DNA of 64,000 nt from Dichomitus squalens LYAD-421 SS1 (lineage: Eukaryota; Basidiomycota; Agaricomycetes; Polyporales; Polyporaceae), in contig NW_006766920.1 of assembly GCF_000275845.1 (NCBI RefSeq), positions 209,319 through 273,318 on the forward strand. Direction: 5' to 3'. Shown here in pieces: positions 51,090 to 60,990 of the stretch. The notes beneath the pieces are model-generated. The model was not told where the DNA came from. It did not search any database and was given only the letters and a program-made list of their open reading frames with translations. The translations under genes were made by a program, and so were the position numbers. Every line of letters begins with the position of its first letter. Within the stretch, counting starts at the first letter, position 1.

Positions 51090-52091
51090 ATGGTTATCCA
51101 ACAACCCTCGAATCAAATCAAGTGTGATGTATCTCCTACGCTCGTTATACAAACGGCTGACGGTTGATCTTTCATGTCAGGCTCACAAACGTCTCCATCG
51201 TTCGGCTGAAGAAGGGAGGCAAACGCTTCGAGGTACCGCGAGCCCGTCGTGCATCTATCACGGCTACGCTGACCTGGTGCCCAGATCGCATGCTACAAGA
51301 ACAAAGTCCAGGAATGGCGGAGCGGTGTGGAGACCAACATCGATGACGTCCTCCAGATCGCCAACGTCTTCGTAAACGTCTCAAAAGGCGAGCTCGCCAA
51401 GAGTAACGAGCTCCAGAAAGCGTTCAAGACCACCGATACCAATACTATCGTCAAGGAGGTGCGTCCCCCTCTACATTCGCACTCTAGATGTGGCCCAGGT
51501 CTGAATGGCTGACGCGTTCTGCCCGCGCTATGATAGATCCTGGAGAAAGGTGAAGTCCAAGTCGGCGAGAAAGAGCGCGAGCACGACCTCTCCTCCGTTC
51601 GGCGCGAGATCGCCACGCTCGTCGCCGAGAAGTGCGTCGACCCCTCTACCCAGCGACCCTACCCCGTCGGGGTGATCGACAAAGCGATGACGGAGGCGGG
51701 GTTCAGCGTGAAGCAGGGCAAGAATGCGAAGGCGCAGGTGTCGGAGTGCATCAAGCTCCTTCAGACGCACTCGCAGCTGCCAATCCAGCGCGCGCGGATG
51801 AGGGTGAAAGTGAGCGTGCCGAAGGGAGATGTAGAGAGGTTGCGGACGAAGGTGTTGGAGTGTGCGGAGAGCGTAGAGAAGGACGAGCAGGGAGGAGACG
51901 AGTGGGAGACGGTGAGTATTAGCTTGCCCCATTTTGGGCTTGCGTGCTCTGTAATTGACGAGTCACATCGTACGTAGGTTCTGCTCATCGACCCAGGTCA
52001 ATTCCGCATCATCAATGAGCTCCTGCAAAAGGAGTGCAAAGGCCGCGGACGCTTGGAAACGCTCACATTTGCTGCCACAGCGGGGAGTTGA
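51090..52091 (+). CDS. SDO1: Ribosome maturation protein SBDS/Sdo1
   Basis: Starts MVIQQPSNQIK, then LTNVSIVRLKKGGKRFE, IACYKNKVQEWRSGVE, DVLQIANVFVNVSKGE and the long exon with ILEKGEVQVGEKERE and PYPVGVIDKAM. It ends with DPGQFRIINELL and a stop at 52089-52091. Five exons give about 247 residues, the normal eukaryotic size. Sdo1, together with the GTPase Efl1, releases Tif6 from the pre-60S ribosomal subunit in the cytoplasm. This is the only intact copy in the window; two intron-containing relics lie inverted between helicase copies. Confidence 0.95.
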
Positions 52092-53185
52092 GTTCCCCGT
52101 CTGCGGGAAGGTTTGGTAGAAGTCAGGCTCCATGTGTATCGCTATTGTTGTATTGATCTCCCGCACCTTAACTATCTACATCATTCTGCTCTTCCTTAGG
52201 TATCGGATCATCCGTATGCGATCTCGCACAGATATGCGTCCCGTCCTGTTCAAGCTATTTCTTACACTCCGCAACCTAAATGATACTGGTACGTCACATT
52301 CCACGCGTAAGGCTATCACAAGAGGGCATACAGATCAAGAACACATGCGACTTGATGGAATGTGAAGAAAGGGGTGTTGCGGGCCGCACGTGAGGCTTAT
52401 ACAAGCCCTAGGGAATGTGAGATCCCATGTGTCGCCCATGGTCTACACAGGTAAGCTTCCCATGAGCGCTGTGTAGGCTGTTGGGCACACCAGCCTTCGC
52501 TGATCACGATGACAGACCTATCACTCTGAAACTCGTCTTTGGAGCGAGAGCCCTCTTGGCGCAGTCGAGCTGGTCACGGTCAGCTCGCGCCGTAAATCCT
52601 CCCGAGCGAACGAGGATCGGAGGACGTGGGTCAGACTCGCTCTGAACGGGCAAATCCATGATCATGATCTTCAATTCCGACCTGGAGACGCATACAGGAA
52701 AACATGAATGAGAGAAATTGGATAGTCCTCATCGGTGAGATAAGTTTTAATAGCGCAGCCGCACAGACAGGCTGAGGAATTGGTAGGAAGGCTGAAGTCT
52801 GCAACTTATGGCACTGGGGAATGAGACTGCGTGGCAGTCAAAACCTAGCCCAGCTTTCAGCCGAGCCATTGCGGCGGATATGGTTAACCAACCAAAGTCA
52901 ATACTTCCCGGCATAGAATCAGCATTGCGCTCTGTGAAGCCTGTACCATAAGGCAGACGCATACGTATGTAGTGAGTACATACCTTTCGAATCAGATATT
53001 CACAATCAATGTCCACCGCGGTTGTCACGTGGTTGTGAGAGTGCGTTGACAGACGCGACTTATAGGCGCCACGTTTCCCCCATTTATCCTTCCTTCCTCA
53101 GTACTGAACAAGCCACAGGGTAGTTAGACTTTGCCTTTTCTTGTCTTGTCTATCCATAATTCACGAGATCATTCAGGTTTACGCG
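52092..53185. other. Intergenic, no gene supported
   Basis: About 1.1 kb between SDO1 and the next gene. A 93-codon minus-strand frame (52747-53028) has no signature and is not called. The last 150 bases before 53186 are pyrimidine-rich, as expected of a promoter. Confidence 0.35.
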
Positions 53186-53907
53186 ATGTCTTGCGCTGAT
53201 TCCCTTCCCATGTCGACCGTTGAATCTGAACCCTCATCTTCACCTCCGCCGGAGCCTGCAGCGCCGGAACGAGTCCCAAGTAAACAACCACCGATCCCGT
53301 TTATTCGCGGCGTGAGTATGTACCACGCCTCGTCTTTGCAGCTTTTGAACCCGTTGTTGTTAGGAGGATCGCGTTCGCAAGATGCTCCCCCAAAGGAAGC
53401 TACCACACTGCCTAGACCATCGATTCGTCGACGTGCGTACGCCGAACAACCTGCCGCTTTATTGGCTCGGCGTGCCCATGAATATAAATTCAGTAGCGCG
53501 CTATGCCAACGAGCACGGGTTCGCCATCCCGCGCTTCAATAGTCCCCCCGGGTCCGATCCAGGTGTCATGTCTATGGTGAAGACGTGGGGCAACATCATC
53601 GAGCACTTTTATCGCGAACATGGCACTTATATAAAGCTCAAGGAGGTGTGGGACGCAAGAACCCTCATCATCGCTTTCTTCTCGAACCGGGAGGTCGAGG
53701 ACATTACATTTGGCAGGACGCGCCCGATCCGGCAGCTGCTGGAGGATTTGGGGTACGGTGAAAATGAGCCACTCATGTGGTATCTCGACAGGGACGAAGA
53801 TGTACGTCTGCCCACTATATGCGCGGCTTCATCATTAGAGCTGATTCTCTCTTTAGTACTAGTCGTTCGTGCATGAATCTTCTCCCGATCTACTCCACTG
53901 TCTGTAA
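53186..53907 (+). CDS. Hypothetical protein, about 202 residues
   Basis: Three exons join exactly in frame: 53186-53311, 53364-53801 and 53863-53907, with GT..AG introns of 52 and 61 bp. The first 40 residues are Pro/Ser-rich (SSSPPPEPAAPERVP) and probably disordered. The middle exon is globular-looking and well composed (PLYWLGVPMNINSVARYA, IIEHFYREHGTYIKL). The end is short (SFVHESSPDLLHCL). No signal peptide, membrane segment or catalytic motif is visible. I do not recognise the family. The consistent splice phases support a real gene. An alternative acceptor four to five bases upstream in the last intron would give an immediate stop. Confidence 0.6.
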
Positions 53908-54434
53908 TGTTCTCCATCGCTGCATCCCGCTTTGCCAATCGTACGTTTTGTACTGCTCTAATGACGAACCTGACCTCCGTTGGCATTCTCAACCTACCCG
54001 TGGGCACTGCGTTTCATGAGCATGAGATCAATGCAGTGCCAATCCAGAGCTACATAGACCGCTCAGGAGTATGCAGCAAATGCACACTGGGATGTGATTG
54101 AACGAATCGACACACATCTAACGTCCTCGGACTGTGCTACACATCGACCTTCTACTGCCTATCGCACCTTTCATCCATTGTCATGTGTAGAGTGGGGTAT
54201 CCCCTCGCTTCATCCCCGCCTGACCCGCGCCCGAGTTTCCTGTACGCTCATACTAGATGGGGTCTGCGGACCAGCGGGGCGCATCTTCTTGACGTTGTTG
54301 TCATACAGCGCGAACGCCTTACACCTGGGGCATTGGACTATAGGACGACGTGTGATCCGAACCACGTTGAGATAACCATGCCTCGCCGCGTCCCCACGTT
54401 TATCCCACGCCAGCCGCGCACTGCACATTGAGTT
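53908..54434. other. Intergenic, no gene supported
   Basis: Contains short frames only, including an 82-codon plus-strand frame at 54183-54431 without any recognisable motif or splice context. It may be a gene fragment. Confidence 0.3.
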
Positions 54435-54580
54435 GAGATCAGCATATAACATGGCTTTATCAAACCTCCCAAAGGGGATTACGATGGGATGCCCAACTGG
54501 GTGATTATCCTCCAGTGGCTCTGATTACGATGGGGTTGCGATGGGACACGATGTGCCACAGGTTGATGCCCCCGGTGTTA
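54435..54580. repeat. Single-copy partner of the inverted repeat at 38891-39170
   Basis: Reverse complement of 38891-39045 over about 150 bp. Read on the plus strand it encodes ITMGLRWDTMCH, like ITMDLRWDTMCY from the minus strand before copy D. 54581-54998 downstream holds no supported gene. Confidence 0.5.
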
Positions 54581-54998
54581 TTGAACCTGCCCGCAAGCTT
54601 CCTGCCTTCGCGCGCGAACGCCTCGTTTGACCACGCCGACCCCAGTTTCCATAACTGGCGGGGGAAGCTTGCGCAGATGGTTTTAATGTTAACTTGAAGA
54701 AAAGTGACACAGGCCTCCAATGATACGGGTGCTCGAGTAAGCTCCTGCATGATTTCTGAAGTATATCATCGACGGTCGAAAACAATGGCGATGCTTGTGT
54801 TGTGTTCAAACACCGTGCTCACTAAGTCGTAAGTCGATCCTTTGTTTCAACGGAGAGGCACAAAGATGCAAGACGCATCAGCTTTGATCCCCCGCAGTGG
54901 TACTCGATCCTGTACGTTCCAGGGTACACAGCACCATCAACGTTTGTTGATACACATTACCCGCTCTTTTCACAGCACGATAAGTTAGTTCATCTTCT

Positions 54999-56310
54999 CT
55001 ACGCATCAACCTTCTGGTCAGTCGTCTTCGCAAGCTCAATCTTCTTCTCCCTATCCTCATTAATCTCGTCCAGAATCTCCTTCGCACCCGTGTCGATGAG
55101 CACCTTCGCAAGCCGAGCCCCAACCGCCTCCGCCTCCTCGACGCTCCTCACCTCTGCTTCAATCGAGTGCTGGACGTGCCGATCGCCCTGAAGGCTCGTC
55201 ACGCTCCCCGTGATCGACAACCTTGCCTGGTGCTCGCCCTCCTCTGCCCCCTCTGCTGGGGTCTCGTCAACCAGGCTCGTGTGCACGCCGACAGGCACAC
55301 TGCACCCGCCCTCCAGCACGCGAAGCAGCGCACGCTCCGCGCGGCACCTCCACTCTGTCGGCCAGTGTGTGATGGAGCGGCAGAGGGCGCGCGCGTGTTC
55401 GTCATCGGCGCGGATCTCGATCGCGAGTGCGCCCTGGGAGACGGCGTGCAGGAGCGTCGGGGGTCCGAGGTCGGACGTGATGCGGTCGCCCCAGCCTAGA
55501 CGGACCATGCCGGCCTTGGCGAGTATGATGGCTGCGTAGGGGGAGTCGGGCGCGTCGAGCTTTGCCATGCGCGTGTTCCTGTATAGAATGTGGTGTGAGA
55601 CGAGAAGGAACGAAGGGCACCAAAGTGTGCGCGAGTATGGGACCGAGCTTGGGATCCGCGCGACGTTCGGGCTGAACGTAGAGTTTGCGTGCATACGCGA
55701 CGGCGCATATTCGGGCAAGTGCGCCCAGGGACACACTACGGGTGACACAGGTGAAAGGACTCACAAATTGCCTCGCTAACAGGGCGCGCGACAGGAAAAT
55801 ACGTGAGGATGTGTTACAAAATGAAATTTAGATCGCGCAACTTACGACGTCCTTGAACACTAGCTTGGGATACTTCCTCTTCAATTGCGCGACCCGCCGC
55901 ACACTGCTCGTCCCAACCACGCTGCCATCCGGCAAATCCTCCAAAGTCTTCCACGTTTCCCCTTTCTTCACGATCAACGAGTCCACTGGATCCTCCCGTT
56001 CCAATACCCCCGCAATCTCACAGCCCTCCGGCAAGACCGTGGGCACGTCCTTGAAGGAGTGCACGAGCATGTCCACCGCGTTCTCCTTGAGCGCGACCTC
56101 GAGCTCCTTCGTCCACAGCGCCTTGCCCCCGATCAGGTACAGGGCCTGCGACTGATTCTGGTCGCCCCCAGTGGACATGAAGGAGGTTTCAAAGGGCTGC
56201 GCGGGGAACTTCGCCGACAGCGCGTCGCGAACGATGTTGGTCTGAATCTGCGCGAGCTGAGAGGCGCGCGAGGCGAGGGTGATCATTCGTGGGCTTTCTG
56301 TCGTAGCCAT
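54999..56310 (-). CDS. HEM3: Porphobilinogen deaminase (hydroxymethylbilane synthase)
   Basis: Third enzyme of cytosolic haem synthesis, joining four porphobilinogen units into hydroxymethylbilane. From MATTESPRMITLASRASQLAQ (56310) it runs through MSTGGDQ, WTKELE, MLVHSFKDVPT and VGTSSVRRVAQL to the carboxy-terminal LRVLEGGCSVPVGV. The Cys in that last motif binds the dipyrromethane cofactor. Three exons join in frame: 56310-55846, a microexon of 11 nt at 55775-55765, and 55578-54999, giving 351 residues, a normal length. Only with the microexon does the conserved DVRGNLNTR read correctly. The promoter lies in 56311-56658. Confidence 0.95.
55765..55775 (-). other. HEM3: 11-nt microexon of HEM3
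   Basis: CGAGGCAATTT on the minus strand supplies R-G-N and the first two bases of L, linking V of exon 1 to NTR of exon 3. It is bounded by a TTAG acceptor and a GTGAGT donor. Introns are 70 bp (55776-55845) and 186 bp (55579-55764). Skipping it gives a frameshift. Confidence 0.9.
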
Positions 56311-56658
56311 CGTGCTACAACCGGAATTTGGAAAGATCAAGGAGGATCAGGGCGGATGTGAATGGGACAGCAAGGGTCCGAGACACAGGTTTTTGTACAA
56401 GTGCGCGAGCGCGCGATGTCGATGAGAGCGGGAGTCAAGGCGGACACTATGATGATCGACAAGCGCCTATATATGCATATTCCTCACGTCGGCATCGGCG
56501 AGCCAGACCCGGCTACACTCATACTCGGGAATTTTACTGGGAACTCAGTGGCGGAGAAAGGTCCACGTATGGTTTTTCACACATGTGGATGTGCGTGAGA
56601 GGTCTCAGACTTGTACTCTCCCTAGGGGAGTGCGAATAGATTAAAAGCACAGGTATTA
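56311..56658. promoter_or_regulatory. HEM3 upstream region and 3' flank of NFU1
   Basis: Short region holding the HEM3 promoter. No further gene is supported; the small plus-strand frames overlap each other. Confidence 0.4.
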
Positions 56659-57761
56659 CTAAACGGACATGTACTGAGCCATACTGTACGTCAAGGGACA
56701 ACACAGCATGCATCAGCGCGGAACGGCGGTAAAAAAAAGCCGAATTTGCGAACCTCGAGTCCTGTTTCTCGTGGCCGTGCTCCTTCGCTAGGCGCTGCTC
56801 CAGCTTCTCGAACTCGTTGAGCGCAATAGCCTCTTCCTGATCGAGGATCTGAGGGTCGTGTGAGGCTAGGAACCTTCCATGCTTGAGGGAAGACAGAGTA
56901 GGGAACGCACCTGTTCTACTCCCTTGACCTCAGGAATGTAGTGCATGAGCATGCGCTCGATCCCGCTTTTCAGCGTCACCGTGCTTGAGGAGCACCCTCG
57001 ACAACTGCCCTTCAGCTTAACCTGCACTACCCCGTCGTCCGTGAAGCCCCGATACTCGATATCACCACCGTCCTCCATGATAGCCGGGCGCACGCGAGTC
57101 TCCAAAAGCTCCTTGATCATCGCAACCGTCTCCGAGTCCGTGTCCAGAATGCGCGTATCCTGGGGACCTGCCGCCTCACGGTCCTCGTCCGACCGGAAAA
57201 GTGCCTGCCCCGACGAAAAGTGCTCCATGAGCATCGCGTACACTTCGGGTTTGATGACGGACCAGGACGTATCCGGGTCCTTGGAGACGGTGACAAAGTC
57301 GGGGCCGTAGAAGACTGCAGTAACGCCCTCGATGCCCATGAGGCGGATGGCCAGAGGAGACTTGAGGGCGGAGCGAATGTCGGTAAACTCTGCTGTGCCC
57401 TCTCCCATGACTTCGACGCCAGGGATGAACTTGAGCGAGTCGTCGTTAGGTGTTGTTTCTGTCTGGATGAACATACTCCGAGCTGCTGCAATGAGTAGTT
57501 GAGATATACAAGCAAATGTGGGGACATACCCTGCCCTATCCTCTGCACATGAGACTTTAGCTGTTGCGTCCTAGTCGGAGATGCGGTAGCAAACGTCGAG
57601 CCATGATGGAGGACGGCGGATCTCCGAGAAGATGAGGATAATTGTCTTGAAGTTGAGGAAGAGAGACTCCTGGCAGCTGCATTACGCGACCGCGTTGAGA
57701 CTGGCTCCCTAGCAGCGCGAGTCAAAGCGCGCAGAGACGAAGAAGATGGCGAAGACATCAT
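56659..57761 (-). CDS. NFU1: Mitochondrial iron-sulfur scaffold NFU1
   Basis: Starts at 57761 with a Ser/Arg-rich, acid-free mitochondrial targeting sequence (MMSSPSSSSLRALTRAAREP). The N-terminal Nfu domain follows an intron near 57490-57535 (MFIQTETTPNDDSLKFIPG, SPLAIRLMGIEGV). The C-terminal NifU domain has the Fe-S-binding Cys pair in LKGSCRGCSSSTVTL (about 56983-57027). Nfu1 passes [4Fe-4S] clusters to lipoate synthase and other mitochondrial enzymes. The last part (ILDQEEAIALNEFEKLEQR) is clear, but the exact end is not. A final intron from GTTCGC to ACAG would end the protein at 56659; reading through would add more residues. The coordinate of the stop is therefore tentative. Confidence 0.85.
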
Positions 57762-57936
57762 GGTGGTCGGTGACTAGGTTACTTTCGGCCGTCCTCCGCG
57801 CGTTTGGCCGTTAGTCATTTGCGCTCATTGGTTGGCGTGACATCACCTGCCGGATATGGTATCCCTCGCGTGCATGCCACGAATGACGCGGTGACGATCG
57901 GCTCGACCGCGCTCGTCGTGTCCCACGACGACGACG
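57762..57936. promoter_or_regulatory. Bidirectional promoter between NFU1 and ALG1
   Basis: Only 175 bp separate the two divergent start codons. A CATTGG sequence near 57828 is an inverted CCAAT box that could serve either gene. Confidence 0.5.
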
Positions 57937-60021
57937 ATGTCTCGTGCAGAGATCACGTCTACGCCCTCACCGCCCTCGGTCGAATTTGCATTCTATCTGT
58001 TTCTCTTCACTCTCGCTCTGTATCTGGTATGGAAACTTTCCTCGAGTCCGCGACCACGGCCCAAAGTCCGTACCGTGGCCATACTTGTTCTAGGAGACAT
58101 TGGCAGAAGTCCGCGCATGATGTACCACGCAGAGAGCTTCGCGAGTAATAAGTTTCTGACGTATCTTGTGGGCTACGGAGGTCAGTTGCATGCTCATGCC
58201 CGTGCGGACTGCTTCACGAGAGTGTATGGTATAGATGAGACTCAACTAGCTTGCTAACACTGCGCTCGAAGGCTCGCAACCTATTCCCTCTCTCCTTGCT
58301 GCACCCAATGTCTCCATCATTCACCTCACGGATCCTCCACAATCCCTCCGCAAGCTCCCTTTCCTCATTGGAGGACCTCTGAAAGTTCTCCGTCAGATCC
58401 TGGAAATAGTCTACACGCTTGCCGTCCATGTCCCCGATCCTCCAGAATTTATACTCGTACAGGTACGTTCGAACTCAACAAACACAATCGGCCCCGTTGG
58501 GTGCGCATGTAATGACCCCACAGAATTAGAACCCCCCCAGTATTCCTACGCTGGCCATCGTATGGCTCGTCTCGAAAATGCGTGGATGCAAGGTCATTAT
58601 TGACTGGCATAACCTTGGTTTTAGCATCCTCGCGCTGAGACTAGGCAACGAACACCCCTTTGTCACAATTGCAAAGTGGTGAGTATATGCGTCTTGATTC
58701 CCTGGATGACTATCTTCATCCTAGATCCCAGGTTTGAATCCTACTTTGGACGGTCGGCATACGCCCACCTCTTCGTAACTACAGCCATGCACGATTATCT
58801 CGTCAGGGAGTGGGATCTTCAGTGCGGCACTCCATTGACTTTGTCCGTTCCTACGCGCTGAACATTCCCACAGAGGACTGAAAGTAGTTCTGCATGATCG
58901 CCCCCCCTCCCGCTTCCACCGTGCCGACCCGTCCGAAACTCACGAGCTCTTCCAACGTCTCTCACCCGTCCTGACTGACCCCTTGTCAGGCTTAACGTCC
59001 TTCCTACCAAACACCAGCCCCCCATATTCCACCCCGTTCACACACATCCCGCCAACGTCGCTCTCTAGTTCCGGAGCAGCCTGCCTCGAGCTAGGCCCAT
59101 ACGTCGACGACATCGCCATGCCCTCTCTGCGCCCGGATAGGCCGGCACTCATCGTGTCGAGTACGTCGTGGACACCTGACGAAGACTTTGGGATGCTCTT
59201 GGCGGCACTGAAGGAGTATGACAGGCGTGCGAGGACAAGTGAGGAGAAGGGAGAAGGGGTGGGCCTGCCGAAAGTCCTCGCTATCGTGACGGGCAAAGGG
59301 CCCCTCAAAGAGAAGTACATGCAGGAGGTGCAGCGGCTTCAGGCAGGCCATGGAGGCGGAGAGGATGGTGAAACGGGGCCGTGGAGGTTCGTGAGGTGTG
59401 TGAGTTTGTGGCTCGAGGCGGATGACTATCCGCTGCTTCTTGGTAGGTCTTCGCTTGTGTTCATGGTGATGTATGGTAGTTGGCCGAGACTCAGCTAAAT
59501 CCATGTAGGATCCGCCGACATCGGCATATCGCTGCACTCGAGTTCGTCTGCGCTCGACTTGCCGATGAAGGTAGTAGACATGTTCGGCTGCGGGCTCCCT
59601 GTATGCGCGCTCGGCTTCGACTGGTGAGCGCTGAGGTCAACGCCCATATGCGGTCTTTGTACTGATGTGCGTTTATCCCAGCCTGGATGAGCTCGTAAAG
59701 GACGGCGTCAACGGGCTCGTCTTTCACAACGCAGAGCAGCTTGCGGCCCAAATCGAGGTACTGCTCTCTTTCCCTCCTAACCCACGGACTCGTTCGTTCT
59801 CATTGGCGTCCGTCCAGAGCCTACTCCGTGGATTCCCCTCAGCGCCAGCGCTCGCGGCCCTCCGTGCATCGTTCGATCGCGGAACGTCGGCGGCGGCGTC
59901 GAGAGGGAGAGGGCGAGAGGTCAGGGCGGAGGAATGGCAGTGGGGGACGTGGGCCGAGAATTGGGATCATGTGATGCGGCCGGTGTTGCTGACGGACGTC
60001 GCGTCCGAGGCGCAATTGTAG
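57937..60021 (+). CDS. ALG1: Chitobiosyldiphosphodolichol beta-mannosyltransferase ALG1
   Basis: Adds the first mannose to the dolichol-linked chitobiose on the cytosolic face of the endoplasmic reticulum during N-glycan assembly. The start at 57937 gives a short N-terminus, then a hydrophobic anchor ([18 protein letters not shown]). The family hallmark [18 protein letters not shown] follows, then [17 protein letters not shown] (about 58590-58645), [11 protein letters not shown], and the carboxy-terminal [19 protein letters not shown] (about 59551-59610) with the donor-binding GT-B signature. Seven or so short introns are needed. The stop is TAG at 60019-60021. Length is roughly 480 residues, as expected. 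The loop before [16 protein letters not shown] shows no disruption. Confidence 0.93.
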
Positions 60022-60990
60022 AGGTCAGCTGAAAAGTCATCCTTGCGGTGATGCGGTATGAATGTAGGTGGTTTGCAGGACGTCGCTGAGATTTTTTGCA
60101 AAGCTGTAGAACGGATTCATCTACACCTCTTGAATCACTGCTTTGGGTGTGGAGCGCCGGAGAACGCGCTGCGTCTTTATCGTCTGTAGCGATTCGTTCG
60201 TGTTGGAGTTGGGTGTACACGATCAAGCTTCCTCGAGGAGACGTCTTCGAGTTTTGGTGAGTAATGCCTTTCGAAATGTCAGTCCCTCCTGTGCATTCGA
60301 AGACTTTGACGTGTCTCTGCAGGCAATGCTAGGCGCATTGCGTTCTGTTCCGGGAGCTCTGTGTGACTATTTCGTTACTCAACAGCCCTTGGTGATTATG
60401 TGCGCATAGCGGGCCTTACGAAGGAACAGACAATATCAGCTGCCATCCTGGGCATTGCCACCGTGGGAGTATGATTGATTCTCCGACGTGCCCTCAAAGA
60501 CGAGTCGAGCTCGTTCCGCCTTTCCTTCCAAGAACCCCTCGACTTCTCCTTGCCATTCGTAGACAAATACTTCTATCACAACTTCCAATCAACACCTCAT
60601 TCCTTATCCTTTCGCTGATTGTCTTTCTTTGTTTAGGTCTTTCCCCCGTGTGGTGGTTAGCGTTGTCACACGCCACTCGCCCTCTATTCGCAGCGAGGAC
60701 GGTTTCAGATAGTCCAACACGCATATCTGTAGCATTATTCTACTGCTATCACCTCAGTCGAGCCGCTCCTGAGCTAGCTCCTTTGTTCCGAACACTGTGT
60801 GTTCGCGTACCGGATCCATCGCGTATCCGATATTCCGAGAGCATTCTCGTGCCACCGACGCCCTCCTGCGTCGAGAACACGTTCGTTGTTACGAACGATA
60901 CGTTCCTAGAGAACGATTCCGAAGGTTTACAAACCAGGCGCTGCACGATATTCCCTGCGAAAGCCACTGGAATTGTGTCGCAGATTGCCC
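60022..60990. other. Intergenic region between ALG1 and copy E
   Basis: No supported gene. A 191-codon plus-strand frame from 60471 overlaps the start of copy E in another frame and shows no family features, so it is not called. Confidence 0.4.

Noticed and set aside
52747..53028. A 93-residue minus-strand open frame
   Set aside because: No motif, no neighbouring exon and no repeat partner; length is compatible with chance.
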